Shown piece by piece: positions 18,052 to 27,010 of a DNA stretch of 64,000 nucleotides. The translations under genes and the position numbers were made by a program. The stretch's first letter is position 1. Every line of letters begins with the position of its first letter. The notes beneath the pieces were generated by a model. That model made no database searches. It saw nothing but the letters and a program-made list of their open reading frames with translations, and was not told the DNA's origin. The stretch is taken from NCBI GenBank assembly GCA_018699955.1, contig JABISG010000041.1:1-64000 (forward strand). Direction: 5' to 3'. The stretch comes from Planctomycetaceae bacterium (GTDB lineage: Bacteria > Planctomycetota > Planctomycetia > Planctomycetales > Planctomycetaceae).

Positions 18052-19244
18052 TCCTTATCCCCGGCTGAGGCTGCATCGAGTCCAAACAACAAATTGCATG
18101 CACGGTGCATGCGGTACTCGGCAGGAAAGTTCGACTGGTCGTACACCTGCGCCTCGACGCTCTTGGACAGCAATCGATATCCGCACGATTTCATAATGTC
18201 GATCAGTTCGACGACATTTATGAACCAGTAGGCCACCACGTCGTTCCAGAGATTCATTTGTGCGGTGGCGTAGGTGGGGAAATCTCCAGCCGACAGTCGC
18301 GGCAACACAAAGTAACTCGCCTGAAACGCACACAGTTCCTCTAACACCGCGCGATAATCCTCGACGTACTGCAACGCCGAGTTGATGTGAATGATGTCAA
18401 TCTCGCGTGGCACGTCGGCAATTGCACGGTGAAATCTGACTCGCGGCTCGCCTGGCCACAACTGTTCACCGAGGCGGCATGCGCTTTCGGTCTCGACGAC
18501 ATGCAGTTCAATCGACGATGGATCGTCCACTCCGGAATGCAGGTGACAAAGTGCGGTTCCAGTGGCTCCGCCGAAGTCGAGAATTCGGATCGCGCTTTGT
18601 TTCTGTGAGACAATGCCCGCGACCATTGGTAGAAACGTGTGGTGGCCGAGCGTTTGAAATGGAATTGTTTGATAGGAATTGGTAATTTTCTGAAGTTCCC
18701 TGTTTCCCTCAAACGTCGACTGTGCCCAGTTGTTCCCCTCGTGTCCACCACCGCTAACGGGGACCTCGTCAAAACTGGAGTAGATGCCTTGCCAGATGTA
18801 ATCCTGAGTTGCCCCCGCCGGCGATTCGGACGCGTGCTTTAATTGCTGCGCTTTTTCCAGACAACGATTGGCTTCGTCGTGATTTCCCTGTTCGCCCAGC
18901 AGAATGCCCAAATTCTGATGTGCGTCGATGTAATCGGCATCGACGCGCACGGCGTTCCGCAGCGATTCGACGGCGTTTTCGAGATGCCCCAGCGCACGGT
19001 ACGCGGCACCGAGATTGCTGTGATACGACGGAATGCCGGGATCGAGTTCAATCGCCTTGCTGATGTATTGCACCGCAAGATCGTTGTTGTTCTGCTGATG
19101 CGCTGTGACGCCGAGCAGGTGATTCGCGTCGGCATGCCCGGGATCGATGCGGAGAATCTCTCGATAGAGACCTTCCGCACGACCCACTTCGCCCGCCCGA
19201 TGGTGTTTCAAAGCGGTTGTATAGATCTCGGTGATCGAGGCCAT
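18048..19244 (-). CDS. TPR protein with TIGR04325-type methyltransferase domain
   Basis: A 398-residue fusion. Residues 1-130 hold about three TPR units ('ALKHHRAGEVGRAEGLYREI', 'LDPGIPSYHSNLGAAYRAL'). The remainder matches the TIGR04325 (LIC12133-like) methyltransferase family: WQGIYSSFDEVP, ILDFGGATGTALCHL as the SAM site, 'INSALQYVEDY' and 'YFVLPRLSAGDFPTY'. That family is found in lipopolysaccharide/surface-glycan loci. The ATG at 19244 has AGGGA seven bases upstream; the frame is open to 19337 but the extra residues look non-coding. It is the first gene of the sugar cluster. Confidence 0.85.
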   Translation of the reverse strand: MASITEIYTTALKHHRAGEVGRAEGLYREILRIDPGHADANHLLGVTAHQQNNNDLAVQYISKAIELDPGIPSYHSNLGAAYRALGHLENAVESLRNAVRVDADYIDAHQNLGILLGEQGNHDEANRCLEKAQQLKHASESPAGATQDYIWQGIYSSFDEVPVSGGGHEGNNWAQSTFEGNRELQKITNSYQTIPFQTLGHHTFLPMVAGIVSQKQSAIRILDFGGATGTALCHLHSGVDDPSSIELHVVETESACRLGEQLWPGEPRVRFHRAIADVPREIDIIHINSALQYVEDYRAVLEELCAFQASYFVLPRLSAGDFPTYATAQMNLWNDVVAYWFINVVELIDIMKSCGYRLLSKSVEAQVYDQSNFPAEYRMHRACNLLFGLDAASAGDKE

Positions 19245-19502
19245 GGGAGCTTCCCTGCTCGCTGCCGTCGAACTCAGCCGGCGCATTGAGTTGAAAAGAG
19301 AGAATGGTGGATTGCGGTACGTCGCGAAAAGTGACACGCGACCGCAGCCATTCTCTAAAGTTTCAGAGAGCGCGCAGCATTTCCCGCTGAATTAACATCG
19401 GCACTGCTGAGGGGCTGGATTGAGCGGGATCGCCCGCAGAATCGGAAAAACCGTTAAACGCGCCGCCGAGCCACGGCAAGACGCGATTCCGGCCGCCGCA
19501 CG

Positions 19503-19745
19503 TCATTTGCCCGAATTCGCTCGCTCGGCTGCTGGGGAATCCTGGGGCATAGCATCGGTGTCGGCGTCCCGCTGGGCCGCTCGCTCCCGCTGAATCGCCT
19601 CGTAGACTTCCTCGCGATGTACGGGAATATCCTTCGGTGCATTAATGCCCAACCGAACCTTGTCGCCTCGGATGTCAACAATCGTGATCACGATGTTGTC
19701 TCCGATAATAATGCTCTCGTCGCGTTGTCTTGATAAGACCAACAT
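19503..19745 (-). CDS. csrA: Carbon storage regulator CsrA
   Basis: An 80-residue protein beginning [15 protein letters not shown] and continuing '[20 protein letters not shown]', the RNA-binding dimer fold of CsrA with conserved Arg44-region residues. It binds GGA motifs in mRNA leaders and blocks or stabilises translation. Compared with typical 60-70-residue CsrA it has a polar C-terminal tail rich in Ala, Asp and Gln. AAGGAG at 19754-19759 gives an ideal Shine-Dalgarno eight bases from the ATG and itself contains GGA, so self-control is plausible. In many bacteria csrA sits with fliW/flagellin genes; here it lies upstream of the sugar cluster. Confidence 0.96.
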   Translation of the reverse strand: MLVLSRQRDESIIIGDNIVITIVDIRGDKVRLGINAPKDIPVHREEVYEAIQRERAAQRDADTDAMPQDSPAAERANSGK

Positions 19746-20286
19746 CGGCAGGACTCCTTCTTACCGGTTCTTACCGGAAATCGATCACGAGACGAATGGG
19801 GGTCGCCTCGTCACGACCAATCTCAACGGCAATCTGTCTATATTAAAAATATCAGAAACCAAACCGGCCGCCTCATCCGAGGCATTGGCCCCGCTGCAAG
19901 CGACATTCGCTCGGGCGTTGGCCGGTGGTGTTTAATTCGTTTCCGTCGTGTGTAAGGTTTGATCGTCTACGATGGCTCTTCGGGCAAACGACGATTGGGG
20001 AAAACCACGCCAATGGGCCAAGACCGCGCGAAACTTTGCGGGTTGTGATAAATGACGCGATTGACACCGCAGGAATTTGGCACCAATTGTGGCTGCACGC
20101 CACAACGATGCGAACCTGTTGCCGTTCAAGTTGCGGATTGTGAGTTGCTCGGATAGCTTTAGGGGGGTCGCGTTGGCGGGTCGAATTCACATTTTGCAGT
20201 GATCGATCGCAAATGATTCCTGGCCGGCACGACACACGCAATTTCACACAAACCCTCGGCTCTCGACATCTCGAAGGCAAGCTCAC
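19746..20286. other. Divergent csrA/cstA promoter region
   Basis: 540 bases between divergent genes. The minus-strand open frame of 137 codons inside it resembles nothing and has no Shine-Dalgarno. The csrA leader holds a tandem repeat of TTCTTACCGG (19758-19767, 19768-19777), which on the csrA strand places a second CCGGTAAGAA directly before the Shine-Dalgarno. An AT-rich island lies at 19837-19866. Confidence 0.6.
19837..19866 (-). promoter_or_regulatory. Possible csrA promoter
   Basis: In otherwise GC-rich sequence the minus strand reads TTTCTGATATTTTTAATATAGAC; TATAGA (19837-19842) is a fair -10 box, with only a weak TTTGGT-like -35 about 15 bases upstream. It lies roughly 95 bases before the csrA ATG. 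Confidence 0.3.
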
Positions 20287-22176
20287 ATGTCAACATTGTT
20301 GATCGCCGTCGGCGCTTTCGTCGGCTATATCATCGCCTATCACACATACGGTCGCTGGCTGTCGCAGCGGATTTTCAATCTCGATCCGCATGCCGACGTG
20401 CCGAGCGTTGTGCTGAATGACGACCGCGATTTCGTGCCGACGGCCAAATCGGTGGTCTTCGGCCACCATTTCACAAGCATCGCCGGAACCGGGCCGATTG
20501 TGGGGCCGGCGATCGCCATCATGTGGGGTTGGGTGCCGGCGTTGGTGTGGGTGCTGTTTGGTTCGGTGTTTATCGGTGCCGTCCACGACTTCGGCGCACT
20601 GGTCGTCAGCCTGCGGAATCGTGGGCAGACCATCGGCGACATCGCCGGCCGTTTGCTGAACCCGCGCGTGCGGTTTCTGTTTCTGTTGATTCTGTTGTTC
20701 AGCCTCTGGATTGTGCTGGCGATTTTCGGGCTGGTCATTGCTTCGGTTTTCCGCATGTTCCCCGAATCGATTCTGCCGGTCTTCCTGCAGATTCCCATTG
20801 CGGTCGGCATCGGCCTCTGGCTGCATCGTAAGGGTGTTGGACTGCTGCTTCCCTCGGCACTCGCGTTGGCGACGATGTACCTCACCGTCTGGTTGGGTGC
20901 CGGTTGTCCCGGAATTGAGGGCGGCGGCGGAGCGCTCGGCGCCGGCGTTCGAGATTTGAATGCGACGTTGGCAACATGGCCGTTGTGGGTCTGGACGGCG
21001 ATTCTGCTCGGCTACTGTTACGTTGCCAGCGTGCTGCCGGTGTGGACGCTGTTGCAGCCGCGCGACTACATCAACAGTTTGCAGTTGATCTCCACCCTGG
21101 GTCTGGTGGTGGTAGGGATTGTCGTCGCCGGGCTGACTGGAATCGATGGACAGCCGGTCGAATTCGTGGCACCGGCATTCGAGTTTTCCCCGACAAATGC
21201 GCCGCCCATCTTTCCCGTGCTGTTTATCACCATCGCCTGCGGGGCGATCAGCGGGTTTCACTGTCTGGTCTCCAGCGGAACCAGCAGCAAACAATTGAAG
21301 TGTGAAACCGACGCACAAATGGTCGGTTACGGCTCGATGCTGACCGAAGGTTTCCTCGCAGTCATCGTCATTTTGGCGGTCGGTGCGGGAATTGGATTTG
21401 GTTGGGAGGGGAACGAAGCACTGACCGGCGGAGAACTATGGAATGACATTTATGGCGACTGGGCCAAAGTCGGCCTGGCGACCAAGATTGGTGCGTTCGT
21501 TGTGGGGACGGCCAACTTTCTCGGTGCCATCGGCGTGAATCACACCATGGGAGTGGCCATCATGGGCGTCCTCGTGGCCTCGTTCGCCGCGACTACTCTC
21601 GACACGGCAACGCGACTACAACGCTACGTCGTGCAGGAATTAGGCCGGGCCGTCGGCGATCAGGCCCCCGCATTGCGGCCGGTTATGGCACCGCTGACCA
21701 ACGCATACGGTGCGACCTTGTTCGCAGTGGTGACGGCGTTTCTGCTGGCGTTGTTACCCAAACCGGGAGTCGCCTGGTCGTGGGAAGCGGCCGGTGGTGG
21801 CGGCTTGATTCTCTGGCCGTTGTTCGGCGCGACGAATCAACTGCTGGGCGGCTTGGCGTTTCTGGTCATCACCTTCTGGCTGTGGCGGCGCAGCAAACCG
21901 ATTTGGTTTGTCGCCTTGCCAATGCTGTTCATGCTCGTCATGCCGGCCTGGGCGATGATCGCGCAGATTCCAAAATGGGTCGAGAAGGAACAATTTCTAC
22001 TGGTTGGAATCGCCACCGCCGCGCTGCTGTTGGAAGCGTGGATGATCGTCGAAGCCCTGCTCGCCTGGCCGAAGGCGAAAGGAGTGCTGGAAGAAGCTTT
22101 ACCCCCCCTGGAATCAATCCGCGGTAAAGACACCTCCCCCGAACCCGCCACCGCCACGTCCGGCCCGAATTGCTAG
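20287..22176 (+). CDS. cstA: Carbon starvation protein CstA family transporter
   Basis: A 629-residue polytopic membrane protein with many hydrophobic helices and the family block GHHFTSIAGTGPIVGPA near residue 58, 'GFHCLVSSGTSSKQLKCETD' near residue 325 and 'FAATTLDTATRLQRY' near residue 440. CstA proteins are peptide or pyruvate uptake carriers induced when carbon runs out. It is a little shorter than the E. coli protein (about 700). In enterobacteria cstA is a direct CsrA target; here csrA lies divergently next door, 540 bases away, which makes that link worth testing. Confidence 0.95.
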   Translation: MSTLLIAVGAFVGYIIAYHTYGRWLSQRIFNLDPHADVPSVVLNDDRDFVPTAKSVVFGHHFTSIAGTGPIVGPAIAIMWGWVPALVWVLFGSVFIGAVHDFGALVVSLRNRGQTIGDIAGRLLNPRVRFLFLLILLFSLWIVLAIFGLVIASVFRMFPESILPVFLQIPIAVGIGLWLHRKGVGLLLPSALALATMYLTVWLGAGCPGIEGGGGALGAGVRDLNATLATWPLWVWTAILLGYCYVASVLPVWTLLQPRDYINSLQLISTLGLVVVGIVVAGLTGIDGQPVEFVAPAFEFSPTNAPPIFPVLFITIACGAISGFHCLVSSGTSSKQLKCETDAQMVGYGSMLTEGFLAVIVILAVGAGIGFGWEGNEALTGGELWNDIYGDWAKVGLATKIGAFVVGTANFLGAIGVNHTMGVAIMGVLVASFAATTLDTATRLQRYVVQELGRAVGDQAPALRPVMAPLTNAYGATLFAVVTAFLLALLPKPGVAWSWEAAGGGGLILWPLFGATNQLLGGLAFLVITFWLWRRSKPIWFVALPMLFMLVMPAWAMIAQIPKWVEKEQFLLVGIATAALLLEAWMIVEALLAWPKAKGVLEEALPPLESIRGKDTSPEPATATSGPNC

Positions 22177-22191
22177 CGGCGATTTCAAACC

Positions 22192-22212
22192 CCCTCTCCC
22201 CCCGGGAGAGGG
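22192..22212. repeat. CCCTCTCCC/GGGAGAGGG hairpin repeat, copy 1
   Basis: Arms CCCTCTCCC (22192-22200) and GGGAGAGGG (22204-22212) with a 3-base loop, followed by AGGGTGAGGG at about 22242. It lies between the convergent cstA and DUF1559 genes and may serve as a two-way stop. A related copy in the opposite orientation is at 27011-27043. Confidence 0.7.
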
Positions 22213-22266
22213 ACAGCTTCAAAGCCAAAGGCGCCAGAAGCAGGGTGAGGGCAAGCGAGTGCGGCG

Positions 22267-23457
22267 CTACTCAGTTGTGGCATCAACCCGGAATTCGCAA
22301 TTCGGCAAAACGGTCTTGAGCCGCGCGCGAACGTCGGGGGCAATCGACGTGGCGCGGATCAACTTTAGGTGCGTAAGTGGTTGTAGCAATTGAGCGCCGC
22401 GATCTGAGACGGTGACCGAACCGGTCTTGAGAAGTTCGAGCTTCGTCAACCCCGAAAGGGCTTCGGCCATCTCGTCGTTGATAGACGGGCAATGAACGAA
22501 CTCTCGCAGTTCAGGATATTCAGCCACGATTCTGTTGATGTCGCGGATGTTGACGGGCCTTGCACCCGACTTGGATTTGCCTAAGAAATATGCACAGCGC
22601 GGGACACCTTCATTATCTATGTTAATCACGGCCCCAAGACCATCCGGGTCGTGTTCATCAAGGTCCATCCAATCCCCCGTCCAATCGGAAGACGCATACT
22701 CAAAGGTTGCATCTGGTTTTTCGATCATCTCAAACTTCGCAATCGGCGGTGCGTCGGCCAGTTTCTTGAATACTGCGGCGTTTGTTTCATTCGAAAAGAA
22801 CCGAACTGATCCGTCTCCCTTCAAAATGAATGCGCCGTCACCGGTAGGGCGACCGAAACTGTCGAGGCCACTATTCAGACTTGTGCCAAGCGATCGCCAG
22901 TTGAAGGGGTATCCCCACGGCTGATATTCGCCGGCGGTTTCACCAAGAAGCCAGGTGTTTGCAAGACCGGCGGTGCAATCATCGAAACTGACACTGCTGT
23001 TGCGATGGAGGAGATTCGGATTGCCCATGTAGTGAATCAGCGCGTAGCCATTATTTGCTGTAGATCGCGGTTCGTGATCGGGCATCTGGCAGATTGGCAT
23101 CTCGATACGAAATAGATAGCTGTTGGTGGCGTGATTCCACGGGCGATTGAAATCGATCATATTGTAGTAAGGACTCGAATCCAGGAACGGCATGATCGAC
23201 GCACACCAGCCGTGATGGGAGGTTCCATCGGTGGCAATCACACCACCCGACGGCAGGCAGCTATGCACATCATGGTAGTTGAGAAATGCCAGCCCGAATT
23301 GCCTGAGGTTGTTCTTCGAAGTGGATTTGCGTGCGGCATCGCGCGCCTGCTGAATCGCCGGGGCAATTAGGGCGACGAGAAGCAGTCCCGCGATGGTCAC
23401 AACGGCATAGGTGATGACTCGCCGCCACGGAATTTCACGGATGTGTGTTTCTGGCAT
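22267..23457 (-). CDS. DUF1559 protein with degenerate prepilin leader
   Basis: A 396-residue protein. One N-terminal membrane helix (about residues 14-33) runs into PAIQQARDAARKSTSKNNLRQ and 'FGLAFLNYHDVHSCLPSGG', the DUF1559 hallmark. 'GDGAFILKGDGSVRFFSNETN' is the typical H-X9-DG-like C-terminal region. The usual GFTLIELLVVIAIIAIL prepilin cleavage motif is missing, replaced by RRVITYAVVTIAGLLLVALI, so prepilin processing looks unlikely. After residue 260 comes an added Leu-rich segment ('SGLTKLELLKTGSVTVSDRG', 'LTHLKLIRATSIAPDV') that reads like leucine-rich repeats. Function unknown. Confidence 0.88.
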   Translation of the reverse strand: MPETHIREIPWRRVITYAVVTIAGLLLVALIAPAIQQARDAARKSTSKNNLRQFGLAFLNYHDVHSCLPSGGVIATDGTSHHGWCASIMPFLDSSPYYNMIDFNRPWNHATNSYLFRIEMPICQMPDHEPRSTANNGYALIHYMGNPNLLHRNSSVSFDDCTAGLANTWLLGETAGEYQPWGYPFNWRSLGTSLNSGLDSFGRPTGDGAFILKGDGSVRFFSNETNAAVFKKLADAPPIAKFEMIEKPDATFEYASSDWTGDWMDLDEHDPDGLGAVINIDNEGVPRCAYFLGKSKSGARPVNIRDINRIVAEYPELREFVHCPSINDEMAEALSGLTKLELLKTGSVTVSDRGAQLLQPLTHLKLIRATSIAPDVRARLKTVLPNCEFRVDATTE

Positions 23458-23468
23458 GTGTGCGCCGA

Positions 23469-24980
23469 TTACAAGTTTTCCGTGTGGCGAGTCGTTGGCG
23501 CCCCTCGTTCATCGAGGAGCGCCTTCCCTAACACGATTTCCGGGACTTCGTAGCCCTTGCGGTATTGTCGTTTGAGGAACGCGTTGGCGGTTTTGGCGTG
23601 GTCGCCGATGAAGAGTTCGTTTTCGACATCGACGGTCAGCATGGGGCTGAGTTTGATTTGGGTACTCTCGATCTTGATGTTGTGAGTGCCCAGATGCCGT
23701 TCGGTTTCGCCGAGCAGGCTGCCCCAGACGCCGCGGTCGCCGGTGACTTCTTTGGCGGCGGCATGTGAAAACGTGCTGCCGGCACGGAAAGCGATGTTGG
23801 CCAGGTTGCACCAACCGGTGGAGAGGTGGCCGACCTGGACATCGGTGTTGAGCGACGAGGCGTCGCGGGAGCGGACGGCATCGATGAAGTTCTGCTGATG
23901 TAGGCCATTGCCACCTCTCCCTTTGAAGGACTTGATCTGTTTGCCGTCCTTGTCGAACGCGACCGCGCGACCGCGTTGACCTTCCAGCCGTCCCCCTTCG
24001 CAGTAGGCGATGTATCCGCTACCCGGTCCGGGATGTTTCGCGGAACCACGCTCCTGGAGATTACTCAATCCGATGACCACGGGGATCGAGCCGGTGTCGA
24101 AATAAACGAAATGGACGTTCGGCGATTCGCCGGCGTCGTTCCAGGCGACGCGGCCGCCGCCACCCATAATCCGTTTCGGCAGCGCGACTTTGTCCTGAAA
24201 GACGTTGTTGCGGACATCGTCGAGAACGTGGACGCCCCAGTTGCCCATTTCGCCCGAGCCGGTGTTCCAGTCCCAGTGCCAATCGTAATGCAGGCTGTTG
24301 CGGTAGAGCGGCTCGCGTTGTGCCGGACCGAGCCACATGTCGTAATCGATTTTCGAGTCGATGACGAGTGGCGTTTTGCGTTTGCCAATCGGGCCTCGGC
24401 GGCCGTAACGATTGACACGTGCCGAGAGGATATTGCCGAGTGCTTTGTCTTCGTGTAGGAATTTCTGAATTTCGGCCTGCATCGGATCGGAGCGCTGCTG
24501 CGTTCCCACCTGACAGATGCGATTGTACTTGCGGGCGGCGGCGACCGTTTGCTGACCTTCCCACTGGCTGTGCGAAAGCGGTTTTTCGACATAGACGTCT
24601 TTGCCCGCTTCCATTGCCCAGATGGCGGCCAGACAGTGCCAGTGATTGCACGCCGCGATGACAACAGCATCGATCCCGTCGTCTTCCAGCAACTTGCGAA
24701 TGTCTGGATAGACTTCCGCAGCCGTCTTTGAACTGTTCTTTGTCCCTTGCGCACGCCCCGGATCGGGATCGTACATGCCGGCGATGTTCACGCCGTCGAT
24801 CTTCTTGAAGTAGCGAATCAAATCGCCGCCGCGACCGCCACATCCAATGAAACCGAGATTGATCTCTTCGTTCGCGTTGGCGGCAAATGTCTTGCCCGAA
24901 GCGCCGGCAACATAGAGCCCGGCCGCGATGCCCGATTGCAGAAAGTTACGGCGGTTAATCGTTCGATTGAGTTGAGTCAT
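23469..24980 (-). CDS. Tat-exported Gfo/Idh/MocA oxidoreductase
   Basis: A 503-residue dehydrogenase with a twin-Arg leader (TINRRNFLQSGIAAGLYVAG), so it should be folded with its cofactor and exported. The NAD(P) site is LGFIGCGGRGGDLIRY, and the family motif 'YVEKPLSHSQWEG' with EKP follows near residue 125. A C-terminal substrate domain contains 'GGGGRVAWNDAGESPNVHF'. Members oxidise or rearrange sugars or sugar acids; planctomycetes encode many exported copies. AGGA lies ten bases before the ATG. Only 11 bases separate it from the DUF1559 gene downstream, so they may share a transcript. Confidence 0.93.
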   Translation of the reverse strand: MTQLNRTINRRNFLQSGIAAGLYVAGASGKTFAANANEEINLGFIGCGGRGGDLIRYFKKIDGVNIAGMYDPDPGRAQGTKNSSKTAAEVYPDIRKLLEDDGIDAVVIAACNHWHCLAAIWAMEAGKDVYVEKPLSHSQWEGQQTVAAARKYNRICQVGTQQRSDPMQAEIQKFLHEDKALGNILSARVNRYGRRGPIGKRKTPLVIDSKIDYDMWLGPAQREPLYRNSLHYDWHWDWNTGSGEMGNWGVHVLDDVRNNVFQDKVALPKRIMGGGGRVAWNDAGESPNVHFVYFDTGSIPVVIGLSNLQERGSAKHPGPGSGYIAYCEGGRLEGQRGRAVAFDKDGKQIKSFKGRGGNGLHQQNFIDAVRSRDASSLNTDVQVGHLSTGWCNLANIAFRAGSTFSHAAAKEVTGDRGVWGSLLGETERHLGTHNIKIESTQIKLSPMLTVDVENELFIGDHAKTANAFLKRQYRKGYEVPEIVLGKALLDERGAPTTRHTENL

Positions 24981-25131
24981 TTCGGCGTATTCCTGTATTC
25001 GTGGGCAGTCGTGGTGAGCCCAAGACCGTTGTTACGGTGAGTTGTATTCTATTGTCACTTTACTGGCTACACGGTGTTGCCGTCCATGTCCGCAGCCCGT
25101 GTCGGGAATTGTCTGGACGCATCGCCGTGCA

Positions 25132-25941
25132 TCAAATGGGTCGCATTTCCACATTTGTGGCCTCAAGTTCTTCGAGCAATTCGCGAACCGCCGGGGTGAT
25201 GAGAATATAAAGAGTGGTCGCCAGGAAAAACACATCATGGCCTTGCCACATTTCCGGCTGCATGACGAGTTGACGCTTCGCCTTATCGTATGATTCGCGG
25301 CCACAAGTGTCACACACCGATGTGATTTCCGCTCCCGGGGGAGTCGCGGAGTTGGCCGTTATGATCATTTGGAAATAGGGGTCGACTTCGCTATGCATCA
25401 GAAACTCTTCGACCTCATTAATCATATCTTCCGGTTCGCCCGTCGATGGCGTTGGCGGCGGATCGGTTGCGTACGCTTTGCCAACACGCTGCAGACAAAT
25501 GGGGACAAACTGGATGCCTGTCAACCCGGCCGATTCAAAGGCCGTCTTGATTCGTTCGGAAACTATCGCACTGCCGAGTGTTGACCACAGGAAATCGAAT
25601 TCGGGACATGACGGGATGTCGAGTACCGCAGGCAAAAATGTGTCGCCGGGTCCAAGTGATTCGATTGCGTGTCCTGCTTGATGAAGGGCGGCGAGGATTT
25701 GATCGCACAATTCCCGGTGGGCGTCTGTTGGGATTGGCCAACGTTCTTTGATGTTTTCATGCTTGCGGAATTCTTCAGGACATTCAAACGGCAGAAGACG
25801 CCCGCCGCTCCACGGAGTGCAGTCGGGGCAATCCAAACCGGGCAACGAGTGTCGGTGGCTCGCGTGGCCGTTGATGTACGTGTCCTCGTAGCCACTCTCG
25901 TACCGAGGCGCTTCCAGGCGGTAGAACTGTGGTTCACTCAT
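25132..25941 (-). CDS. Double-CXXCG motif protein (SitI-like immunity family)
   Basis: A 269-residue soluble protein with two Cys pairs: CPDC at 38-41 after a 'HSLPGLDCP' stretch, and CDTCG at 210-214. The N-terminal order (aromatic-rich start, 'LPGLDCPDCTPW', then a conserved acidic/Arg middle) resembles the double-CXXCG proteins known from Myxococcus, where members such as SitI act as immunity partners of Sit toxins. The two Cys pairs probably bind zinc. No toxin or polymorphic-exchange gene is recognisable beside it, so an immunity role is inference from family likeness only. It appears to be transcribed alone. Confidence 0.6.
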   Translation of the reverse strand: MSEPQFYRLEAPRYESGYEDTYINGHASHRHSLPGLDCPDCTPWSGGRLLPFECPEEFRKHENIKERWPIPTDAHRELCDQILAALHQAGHAIESLGPGDTFLPAVLDIPSCPEFDFLWSTLGSAIVSERIKTAFESAGLTGIQFVPICLQRVGKAYATDPPPTPSTGEPEDMINEVEEFLMHSEVDPYFQMIITANSATPPGAEITSVCDTCGRESYDKAKRQLVMQPEMWQGHDVFFLATTLYILITPAVRELLEELEATNVEMRPI

Positions 25942-26040
25942 AGGGCATTCGTTTCTTCGAAGTGCGCTTGCGAGACAGCCAGAATTATCACACGCGACTG
26001 TTCCCTCGGGGCGCGGCCCGAGGGCTTTGGGGAGAAGAAC

Positions 26041-26952
26041 TCACTCTTCCGCGTCGTCCGGTTCCTCGTCGCCTTCTTCGTCACGCACGCAGCGTTTGAG
26101 CATTGTGACTTCGTTGCCGGGTGGATTGAAGGTGACCTGGTCCATGGCGGAGTGCATCAGGCGGAGGCCGCGGCCGCTGGTTTGGTCGGAGATGGCGGTG
26201 TCGCCGGTGAGATAGGCCGACGGATCGAAGCCGGGGCCGTCATCGCGAATGACGAACTCGGCCTGCTCGCGGGAGATTTTTGCGTGGACCTCAATCTTGC
26301 GGGTGGCGTACGGTTCTTCCATCAGCCGGCGGCGGGCGACTTCGTCCTGTTGCTTGCGGTTGCCGTCGCCGACTTCCAGGTTGCCGTGGTAGTACGCGTT
26401 CGAGAGTGCGGCTTCCAGCGCGATGCCGACGCGGAGCCGTTCGGTTTCATCGCCCAACGGTAAGCAGCGCAGCATTTGCAGCAGGAATTTTACCAGCGAT
26501 TTGCACAACACAAAATCGTTGTGCAACACGAACTGACATTCGCCATTGTTCAAATAGTGCATCAACTGCGTGTGAACGCGGTTTTCGCGGGCGGCGTTCA
26601 ACACATGCTGAACGGTGCTGATAAGGTCTTCGGCCAGCCGACGTTTGGGAACGTAACTGGCCGCCCCCTGCTGCAAGGCTTGCGAGGCAATTTCCTCGCT
26701 GCCTTTGGCCGTCATCAGAATGACGGGAATGAGCGGATGGTCTTCTTTGACGGCCGACACCAACTCCAGCCCATTGAGGCCGGGCATGTCGAGGTCGGTC
26801 AGCACCAGATCGGGCGGTTCCTGTTCAATCTGCGCGAGGGCCGCCTCTCCGTCGGGCGCTTCGAAGATGTCGCAATCGAACGACTTCTTGAGCAAACCAC
26901 CCGCCAACGCGCGGTCGGTCAACGCATCGTCAACGACAAGGATTTTGGCCAC
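26041..26952 (-). CDS. Response regulator with anti-sigma-type ATPase domain
   Basis: A 303-residue protein: a receiver domain (residues 1-120; acidic pair VVDDA, phospho-acceptor Asp in VLTDLDMPGLNG, Lys in YVPKRR) followed by a HATPase_c_2 domain of the RsbW/SpoIIAB kind ('GIALEAALSNAYYHGNLEVG' N-box and 'DDGPGFDPS' G1 box, 'GRGLRLMHSAMDQV'). Such proteins switch partner proteins, often sigma-factor regulators, by phosphorylation. The GTG at 26952 has AGGAG six bases before it. A strongly acidic tail (DEEGDEEPDDAEE) closes the protein. Next genes on the strand are an FHA gene and a hybrid kinase, which may supply the phosphate. Confidence 0.9.
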   Translation of the reverse strand: MAKILVVDDALTDRALAGGLLKKSFDCDIFEAPDGEAALAQIEQEPPDLVLTDLDMPGLNGLELVSAVKEDHPLIPVILMTAKGSEEIASQALQQGAASYVPKRRLAEDLISTVQHVLNAARENRVHTQLMHYLNNGECQFVLHNDFVLCKSLVKFLLQMLRCLPLGDETERLRVGIALEAALSNAYYHGNLEVGDGNRKQQDEVARRRLMEEPYATRKIEVHAKISREQAEFVIRDDGPGFDPSAYLTGDTAISDQTSGRGLRLMHSAMDQVTFNPPGNEVTMLKRCVRDEEGDEEPDDAEE

Positions 26953-27010
26953 GATCTTCTCCTGGTCGAAGTGACTGGGTTAGCTGAATGTTAGAGGACT
27001 TCAAAAACCG

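Noticed and set aside
19873-20286. 137-codon minus-strand open frame between csrA and cstA
   Set aside because: Cys/Arg-rich composition, no Shine-Dalgarno and no likeness to known proteins; more likely regulatory spacer.
20290-21318. 342-codon minus-strand open frame
   Set aside because: Antisense to cstA; its product is His/Gln/Arg-rich with no family features.
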